A stretch of 64,000 nucleotides of DNA, from contig MNCI01002119.1 in the NCBI GenBank assembly GCA_015680685.1, forward strand, positions 588,189 through 652,188. The letters run 5' to 3'. Made by a program: the position numbers and the translations under genes. The DNA is from Gnetum montanum (Eukaryota > Streptophyta > Gnetopsida > Gnetales > Gnetaceae). Of the stretch, positions 56,347-64,000 are shown piece by piece (within the stretch, counting starts at the first letter, position 1; every line of letters starts with the position of its first letter). The notes beneath the pieces are model-generated. The model did no database searches. It saw nothing but the letters and a program-made list of their open reading frames with translations, and was not told the origin of the DNA.

Positions 56347-57142
56347 TCAGGAAAGTTCACCGTGCATGTCTAGAATGTTGATCCAATAATCATCATCCTG
56401 ACTGGAACTGTTGGAACTCCGATAGTCCAGGTTGTGTTCTGAATTGGACTCATGCGGAGGCAAATTGAAATTGCAGGATTCATCGTAATGCAGGTAGTGC
56501 ACTGAGACTGATGATGATGATGATGGATTTTCCTGCTCTGGGTATTGTTCAAATTCTTTAAAATCAAGTGCCAGTGGGTGATCATATTCATGGTTGGTGC
56601 TGCTGCAGAAACTACTGAATGCTTCTAGCTCTAACAAGTCACCATGCAGCTGGTTGGATGCAAATGAAGAGAAAATGTGACTGGATCTTTTCTTAAAGCT
56701 CTTTTGAAGTGAAATGGTGGAGCCAGTTGAGTTGGGGGAGGAAACCAGTAAAGGGTATAGCTGGTTGGAAGTGGTAAGTGTTTCAGTTGATGTGGATTTG
56801 TTCATATCATTCATGGAAAACGAAGAGAAACTGTTGTTTGGAAGCAGAAATGAGGAGTTGTAATGCAAACATGAACCAGTATTACATGCTGAAAGTTTAT
56901 TTCTTAGCTTGGATTCCAATGCCAGCCGAGCTTCTGCTTCCAGTCTTGCAGTCTCCCATTGAGTTTTGTGGCTCGTTACAGCTGAGCAGCCTCTTGTCTG
57001 GACTTCTGAGTACTCGAGCTTGGGCTTGTGGGTCACCGGATCAATTCCCATTTTAATGAGCTTTTTCTTAAGATGGGTGTTCCAGTAGTTCTTGATGTCG
57101 TTGTCTGTTCTCTTATCCAAGTAAGTTGCTATCGCTGACCAT
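56347..57142 (-). CDS. MYB gene, exon 3
   Basis: Acceptor GGATGTAG at 57143-57150. The exon completes the Arg codon split with exon 2, then encodes [20 protein letters not shown], the [13 protein letters not shown] box, Ser/Asn-rich segments, a run of five Ser (near 56515) and a stop at 56347. Confidence 0.92.
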
Positions 57143-58507
57143 CTACATCCAAACAGAGCAAGGTTTCAAATTACGTTAAGCAGCCTACTTTCAGATCTCA
57201 AATAACTGACGAAACCTATATATGACAGGATTGGATTTTAAAACTGAATGGATGCAATAGAGCCATAGCATCTAGTATTTAATTAAAAACAAAAGTTTAG
57301 TTTCGGTTTCAATATAATAATAATATTAATAAATTGACTTTTGTGTAAACATGAGCAAGCTCATTTTAGGTCTCACGTTACTGCTAAAACATCTAAGACA
57401 AAATTTGATTTTAAAACTGAATTTGGTGCAATAGAGGCATAGCATGCACTTTGGAATCGAATCCTTGGCTTGTAGGGTCTCACTTTTAAGTTTCAATAAT
57501 AATAAAAAATTAGCTTTTAGGTAAAAATATTCAGATATTATGTTGTGTAAGATGATGTTTCTTAGGATGTGAAGGTTGTAGCTTCTCCAAAAGAAGTTAG
57601 GCCCTTTGAGGTCTGCTTAACAGGACTAGAATTGACCCTCCTTATAATGATCCTTAATACCAATCTTTTGTAAAGATTAACAAATCAGTGGGTTGCAAAG
57701 TTGTTAAATTGTCATCCTTGGCAAAAATAATGGTGGATTAGGTAGCAAACCTGTTGCCCAATAGAGCATGAAGATGAATGATAGTTTGCTCCTCTTGGAC
57801 GCTGAATTTTCCTCGTTTGATATCAGGCCTAAGATAGTTTGTCCACCGCAGCCGACAACTCTTTCCAGATCTAAGCAAACCTAATATAACCAAAATCATT
57901 CATGGAACATTAAACCAGCAGGTACGTATTGGCATATACCCTTAGCAATTTTTCTGTAATCATCCAGCCAGCACAAAAAAGCATTACATGGCTTGAAAAG
58001 TAAAACTAGCATAACACCCGCTGCTAATACACACAATTAATCTGTCCAGTGCTAACCTTAAAGGTGAGCTTATACTGAAACTAAAATACCCAAAGGGCAG
58101 GCATTTTTGTATTCATCGGTAAGTGAAATACCCATTTTTCTAAACCTGATCTGCCACGCAGCCAACCCACAACATGGACTGAAGCAAAAGCAATTAGCAC
58201 CCTGAAGACAACTGCAGAAAGCCGGATTTTGAAACTAGGCAAAGAACATGGATTGAAATATTTCAAATACACTCATAACAGAGATTATTCATTGCAACAA
58301 TTCAAACACAGCCACAGCAGCAGAGATTGGAACAGGCAATGTAAGGTAAGGAAAACTAAGAAAACTTTTATTACCTGCATGGATGGGCACAGCTCTCCAG
58401 CTGCCATGGCCATGCTTCTGGATGTAATGCACCAGTTTCTGGTCTTCTTCAGGGGTCCATGGGCCCTTCTGGAGTCCCACCGTGTCACAGCAGGGAGCCC
58501 TACCCAT
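56347..58507 (-). CDS. MIXTA-like R2R3-MYB transcription factor
   Basis: Three exons (58507-58375, 57880-57751, 57142-56347) with GT-AG introns of 494 and 608 bp. Exon lengths of 133 and 130 nt are the classical R2R3-MYB plan, giving 352 residues. R2 begins [21 protein letters not shown]3 has [20 protein letters not shown] and [20 protein letters not shown], then [10 protein letters not shown]. After the MYB domain [20 protein letters not shown] corresponds to the conserved [13 protein letters not shown] box of MIXTA-like (subgroup 9) and related proteins, and the C-terminus [13 protein letters not shown] resembles their YW..IL tail. Relatives control epidermal cell shape, trichomes and cuticle in the nucleus. 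Departures from the family are Ser for the usual Cys in LLRSGKSC and Asp for Pro in YLDKRTDN. The reading frame is intact, so the gene is probably functional. Confidence 0.93.
57751..57880 (-). CDS. MYB gene, exon 2
   Basis: 130 nt between ATATTAG and AACAG|GTTTGC. Encodes [20 protein letters not shown] and [20 protein letters not shown], ending GNR. This is the end of R2 and first half of R3. Confidence 0.93.
58375..58507 (-). CDS. MYB gene, exon 1
   Basis: 133 nt from ATG (58507) to ATGCAG|GTAATA. Encodes [20 protein letters not shown] and [20 protein letters not shown], then PIHA. The start MGRAPCCD is the standard start of this family. Confidence 0.95.
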
Positions 58508-58568
58508 TGCACAAACATGAAACTGGGAACTGCCACAGGAATGGAGGCAGAACAGGGCAAGGGATGAA

Positions 58569-58575
58569 GTATATA
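58569..58575 (-). promoter_or_regulatory. Possible TATA box of the MYB gene
   Basis: ATATATAC on the minus strand 62 bp before the ATG. It would give a leader of only about 30 nt, so a promoter further upstream is possible. Confidence 0.35.
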
Positions 58576-59028
58576 TGAAACCTCCGTCTCCTCAGACACA
58601 GAAGTTTCAGGGAAACTTTTTTAATACACTACTCTGCCGTGCTTACTGGAATCAAAACTTGGGAACTGGTATTCCCATGCCAAAGCTCTTACTACTAAGT
58701 TAAGACCTCCAATGAATCCAAATGCAAAGGCCAATAAATAAAACCATAAGAGCAAGGACAAGCTCAATCAGGCATGGATTTCTAGCAGAAGCAGGACGGT
58801 GGCTCAGTCCAGGTAAAGGTAATTCTCCATTATTATTCCCTGTAACTCTATCACTTTGAAATTTCCTTCGTCAGCGCTTTCATTCATGGTTACAGTACAG
58901 CCACTATACCGGCGTTGTCTACACTGTTCTCTGTCTCTGTCTCCGTGTCTGGCTCTCTGTCCAAATTTCATTCATGACTCTGCTTCTTGTGTTGTTTGAT
59001 TCTCTGATCACAATCAACAGCTTTGCCC

Positions 59029-59086
59029 TTGAATTTTTTTACTTCCTCGCCCACATGTTGAATTTTTTTACTCCCTCGCCCACATG
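59029..59086. repeat. 29-bp tandem duplication in the MYB upstream region
   Basis: Two adjacent 29-bp units (59029-59057 and 59058-59086), each ending TCGCCCACATG, with one difference. Confidence 0.9.
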
Positions 59087-59516
59087 TCATTTATGTCTAC
59101 GGTATTTATGGGAACGTGTCCTTTTGTCAATCGGGCTCTGAAAACCGCCTACCTACGTTACTTCTTGGTTCAATTTATCACATGATCCAAATGATATTAG
59201 GTCTTCCTCCTGGCAAAGCCGGTTTCTCTTTGTACCTCCTATCCAGGCTTAGTGAACAATTACTGCATGGTTCCAAAAATCTGCACCAGAGAGTCTCCAT
59301 TCAGCTACTTCACAACTGGCGGTATCCATATTGGATAAATACAATAACTCTCACTTGGAATACAGTTTTTTTCCCTTAATTATTTACATGAATTTAAAGT
59401 CTGAAAGTGACTTCCGGGTTTTCTCTATGTTTCCTAAGAGATTCAATGTCAACCACGAAACAAAATGCTTAGCAATCCGTCCCAAACCAGTCTAACTTTC
59501 ATATTCTTTGGAAAAT

Positions 59517-59688
59517 TTTCACTCCAATCCCCTTTTACGTAAGGAATCGTAGCACAGAAGTCTAGTATTGTTTGTCTTATCAATCAAAGCTACCTTACCT
59601 GGTTTCACTCCAATCCCCTTTTACACAAGGAATTTTACCACATAAATCTAGTATTGTTTGTTTTATTGATAACAGCTACCTTACTTGG
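59517..59688. repeat. 86-bp tandem duplication in the MYB upstream region
   Basis: Units 59517-59602 and 59603-59688, both starting TTTCACTCCAATCCCCTTTT and ending CAGGTAAGGTAGC-type sequence on the minus strand. They have diverged at more than ten positions, so the duplication is older than the 29-bp one. Confidence 0.9.
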
Positions 59689-61232
59689 TTACCTAATTTA
59701 AAGTACTATATTAGTTATATCTCTTAAATGTGCGCATAGTCTAATAGTTTTGGGTTGGTGTCTTAGTCTTTTATGTATATTCTTGTGTGTGTGTTTTTTT
59801 TTTCTTAATTTTAATGAATTGGTGAGTGTTGCTAGAGATGATAAATAAGAGATTTGTAACTAGTGAATAACTAAAAAATTTGATGTATATGGTGAATGGA
59901 GAATTGAGATTGAAGGAGGATTCAAACAAATTTCTTTACTATCAAATTTCTTGATTTTACACATAGGAAAGGCCCTTGAATTTATAGGAAATTGATGGGG
60001 CCAAGCCATCGTACTACTGAGAAGTCTTTTCCCATAGCCTAAAAACATAGGAAATGAAAAGACATGTTGAATTGGGGCCCTCATTAATTACATCTACCCA
60101 TCAATTCGAATTTAATCAAAATAAATTTCTAATTTATCCTTATTTTCCTAAAAAAAACAAAATTCACATTACATGGCTTTTTTCTTATATTACATGACAT
60201 ACTACAATTAAAAAAAATCTTTGAAACATCTTGAGGTCTAATTGGTGAACTTGATTTATGAAATTGCCTTATGTTTCACACTATCTCCAATAGTCCCTCC
60301 TTTAGGGTGAAATGCAAGGACATGTTACTTCTCATATTTTCTTCATTTGAGGTCTTCAACAAGCCTATACTATGGTTGAGATATTCACATTTTTCTCCAA
60401 ACGCACAAGGAGTTTTTGCAATTTTTTAGTCCAAAATCTTCCAAGAGCCATAACTTTTCAACTATGTATCTATTTCCACTTGTTCTTCAATCCTTGAGCA
60501 TCCTAAGATATGCTTTATGTCATGGGACATCAAATGCTAGGTTTTCACAAGAAATTTTTCTAGCATCCCATAAATAAGATATTAAAATAATATTAAATTA
60601 ATGATCATAAGAGTTAATATCAACAATCAACCTCTATTAAAGCATGAATAAAATAATAATAAAATAATATCATACACCTACGATTACTAAATAAGGACAT
60701 AAAGATAAAATCCCAACTTTTGACCAATAAACTTAACCTAATCAAACAAAGAAAGGTATCCAAATTAAAAAAGATTATATATAAAATACTAATCTAGGGT
60801 TATGTTTGTGATCATAGATGGCATCTAAAGCAAGGACCATAGGCACGAGGGCCATCATAGCCTAGGGAGAAACAACCTCATGGTAGAAGGGAACAACAAC
60901 AGTAACCACAGCAACAACCCTAGGAGCAAGTAGTCAAAGCAACCCATGCTATCGGGCCCCTATGCAAGGAGCCTAAGGTAGAATCTGTTTGCCAAATTCC
61001 CAAAACAAAGATGGGACAATCCAGGTAGGATGAAGTCCTAAGACCACAACCCAATCTTGAGGTCACACTCATAGAGGCTTGCTTAGACAAGGTTTTCAGA
61101 AAGAAAATTCATAGTTCTATCCTTTAGGAATTGAATTTTGAACCTTTCTTGAAGCTTGTATCAAAAGAAGTAAGAACATAACTGCAAGGGTCTCCACTAT
61201 GGTCCATTCTCTCCATTGGTGGAGAATGGTAC

Positions 61233-64000
61233 TATTGATGTGTAAATTTTGGATGCACCAACACCAGGAAAAAACTCATTTGAGAAGACTATTACCTAGG
61301 GCACCTCCCGTATAGGTACAAAAACTCGAGAATAGTCTCAACTAGAGAGGGCCATGTGACATTACAAAAAAAAAGGTAATTAAATAGGTAAATCAAGGAA
61401 TTTGAATTAGGCAACAATTTTGAATTCCAAGACTTAATGAAAATACAATAGTTAACTAAAAAATTTAAATTTTCTCTAGTCCCCTACTACTACTAGTTCC
61501 TGCCATTTGTCGCGGATGTTGTCACTGCCGACACTTCTCGTAATTGCCAAGAGAGAGAGAGAGAGAAGAGATCTATCCAATGTTTCACTGCCACATGCCT
61601 CATTGTTTCCTACCATGCAACTTGCCATTGGTGGCAGAAAACCCAAGGAGGCTGCTTGTTGCAACTTCACTGTCACCAAAGAAAAGAGAACCCTACCATA
61701 GTTGCGACAATGTCATCATGCCAATAAATGGATCACTATTGATGCACCACTGTTGACTTGGATGCACTGGGCAAGAGAGTGATGCACCACGTTCAGAGGT
61801 TACCTATCATTGTCACGTGTTGCACCACACACGTTATGTTGTCTACATTGCTACAAACATGTAGTAGTAATTGCCAGGGAAGAGACTACTGCACTAATTG
61901 CTTATTGACTGCCACTAACATGCCACAATGAGAGGAGGCTATTGAATCTATCTGTCATGGTTCACTGTAGCTATCATGCACCCTCTGCTACTACCAGCAA
62001 TGCACTATCACAGTTGACAAATCTACATCATGACCACCACCCATAGCTCCATGGAACCATCACTGCTATTGGACGTTTGTGTTTGCTGCATCTCTGACGC
62101 ATGGCAATTTATAGATGACCCTAGCATGGAACGTCTGTTTCTACCTACATGTCGAAGAGCCACCCGTAGTCGTCCATGGCATCTACTCTGAGCCGTGTCT
62201 TCTACTATTGACGAAAAAGAGAGAAGGCTGCCTGCTGGGGCTTAAAAAGAAAAGAAAGAGACCATTGCCTTCTCCTTGCTAGTTCTAAGCAGTCCCTCCT
62301 AGATCTAATTCCCCTGCTGCTACTACCTTGTTGCCCTTTTACAGTAATCACCAACCACCATGATGCTTGAATGCCCACACCCGCATAAGTTACGGGCATC
62401 TTGGTAACACCCATCACTCCGAACCACCCCATGTCTCTATGTAACTCCTGCCATGTCCATAGTAAGTTATGCACCATGAATGCCTCCACATAACTCCCGG
62501 CTGCTGATGTAACCACTACCACCATGACCACACGTCTACACAATTACATGACACAAATAACTAATAGCCTTTTAGCATTACATGCTTGAATTATGCTTAG
62601 TTAACATCCAAATGGCAATTCAAAATCACATAAATTATGTCAACTTATTGATGTATTTTCCAATAATAGAACTTTAGATATGATACTAACATATATAACC
62701 AAGATTAAAATCCTATATCCAATAAAGAGCATGCTTGTTAATAAATTTTATGAGAAGAAATCCATGACTAGCTACTGAACTTGGTGACCACTATGCATAC
62801 TGAATCTAATAACTTGTCTCTAACATGAAAATCCAAAAACAAAACATGCTTTCTCACCCTATTCTGGTAGCACTTTAATCTCAGAAATTCTTTATAAGAA
62901 AGAGACTACCAATCCACCATATATTCATCATGTATATATATCTATTGATCATGGCCCCATGCTTAGCATGGGTGAGATTGAGATCAACACTTAGCCCCCA
63001 AACCTTAACTGCATGCAAGCGCAAGGAATAGCAAAACCATAGAAATTTTAAGATGATGCAACAAATAGAAAATTAAAAACATCATAGAACATAGACAAAT
63101 TAAAACTTGAAAGTAAATTATACTAATCTAAACATGATTAAAATAACCATATAATCAAAAGAGAACTAGACATGAGCCGCCCTTACCACACCATCTTATT
63201 TAATTAAAATCCAAATATATAATTCATTATTTTAACTACATAGATCATATATATAATTAAGATCTCATTCCCAATATTCTCACAAGGTAAAAGTCAAAAG
63301 GATGTGGACTACTTTGAGCATGAGACTTATGCCAAACTTAATGAGGAGGACAAGCTCATATTAGATCATGGCTACTTACAACTTTTGGATTTTTCCTTAG
63401 GATTCTTTTTATTTTTTGACTCAGAAGGGAATACGTAAAAGGGATTATTTGCTACTCTTTTTTTTTTTTATGAATTTTGGGGAAATAGGTTTAAAAGGGG
63501 AATGGAGGCTAGGGTGAGGATAGTTGTCAGACCCCATCACGCTCGAGAACTTATTACACTGCCAATGAACATGGTTATCATTCCTTTTTATTATTATTAT
63601 TTTTTAGGAAACTTTGCTCATGGAATACTTCATTCTCAAGGTAGGAATTTCAACAAGTTTGGCCGATTAGTTACACTACCAAAGAACATGGTCCTTTTGG
63701 AACTTTGCCCATGATGCAGTTCAACACTCATGTATGTGCCTTTAATTATAATCTAATGGCATCATAGTAGGTCTCCTAGGTGGCTAAGAGTTCTCAAGTG
63801 GAGACAAACACACTTCACCTTGTTGATCACAAGATTGCCATGGATCATCACACTTGAGGGTTGGAGCTTATGAGAGAAAAATGAGTGTTTTCCAAGGTCA
63901 CCTGGTGATTATGACTAACCATTCTTCAGCATTACATATCCTACACTCACATGATCATGATGATTACATGTTAAGTTAGCATACATCTCATCCTCCATAA
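61233..64000 (-). repeat. MYB-flanking repeat, right arm (copy C, inverted)
   Basis: On the minus strand it runs from beyond the window edge (TTATGGAGGATGAGATGTAT) to CATCAATA at 61233, following the order of copy B: GATCATGTGAGTGTAG, CCATGTCTAGTTCTCTTTTG, ACTTTCAAGTTTTAATTTGT, then the copy A/B segment and the end AAATTT...CATCAAYA. The middle (62200-62600) has diverged most. ORFs in it are shadows. Confidence 0.75.
61548..61570. repeat. (GA)n microsatellite
   Basis: About nine to ten GA units inside copy C. Confidence 0.8.

Larger units (their letters stand above)
58576..61232. other. Upstream region of the MYB gene
   Basis: 2.7 kb without a supported gene. It contains two tandem duplications (listed separately) and, right of 59700, AT-rich sequence with no recognised repeat. 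It ends at the inverted repeat copy C. Confidence 0.5.

Noticed and set aside
58229-58599. ORFs of 104-112 codons over MYB exon 1
   Set aside because: Other-frame shadows of exon 1 and its intron; only the frame beginning MGRAPCCD has a family match and correct splice phase.
61507-62543. Short ORFs with Cys/His-rich stretches
   Set aside because: They lie in repeat copy C, are not conserved in copies A or B, and have no domain.

Overview
The window is plant nuclear DNA made almost entirely of nested LTR retrotransposons, with one low-copy host gene. The evidence is an R2R3-MYB gene with the plant-specific 133/130-nt exon plan, Ty3/gypsy elements of plant type, and primer sites matching plant tRNA-Asp. 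The density and decay of the elements suggest a large, repeat-rich genome. A gymnosperm is plausible, but the sequence alone does not settle the species.

Layout. 1-6.3 kb holds two decayed copies (+) of a Tat-type Ty3/gypsy family; the second has lost everything between gag and the second RNase H. 7.4-8.6 kb is a gag fragment (+) of an Athila-like family, joined head-on to the pol of a related copy (8.6-11.6 kb, -). That host copy continues at 28.4-31.5 kb (gag, primer site, 5' LTR). Between its halves, flanked by the 5-bp duplication ATACT, sits a complete Tat-type element (11605-28363, about 16.8 kb, minus strand) with two LTRs, gag, protease, RT, two RNases H and integrase. From 31.5 to 42.3 kb there are a second Athila-like LTR, a decayed coiled-coil ORF, a truncated copy of a repeat that recurs beside the MYB gene, and a gag-protease remnant of another family. 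From 42352 to 52197 lies a complete Athila-like element (-) with both LTRs. From 52.3 to 64.0 kb a MIXTA-like R2R3-MYB gene (56347-58507, -) lies between two inverted copies of a repeat about 2.9 kb long.

The most unusual structure is in the Tat element. Between gag-protease and reverse transcriptase it carries a multi-exon gene on the opposite strand (18225-22352, +), about 1,095 codons in about eight exons with short GT-AG introns, its own TATA-like box, a coding minisatellite and a coiled coil. On the element's own strand the same 5-kb segment ends in a good splice acceptor exactly where the RT frame opens. It therefore looks like an Ogre-type pro/RT intron that has acquired a complete antisense gene. 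Arrays of a short motif (AGTTTTA, 6-8 bases, GCGG) follow both the gag-pro and the pol blocks, and recur after pol in the two older copies.

All elements have premature stops, mostly one C-to-T or G-to-A change from a sense codon, as expected for methylated, silenced DNA. No rRNA, tRNA or CRISPR locus was seen.
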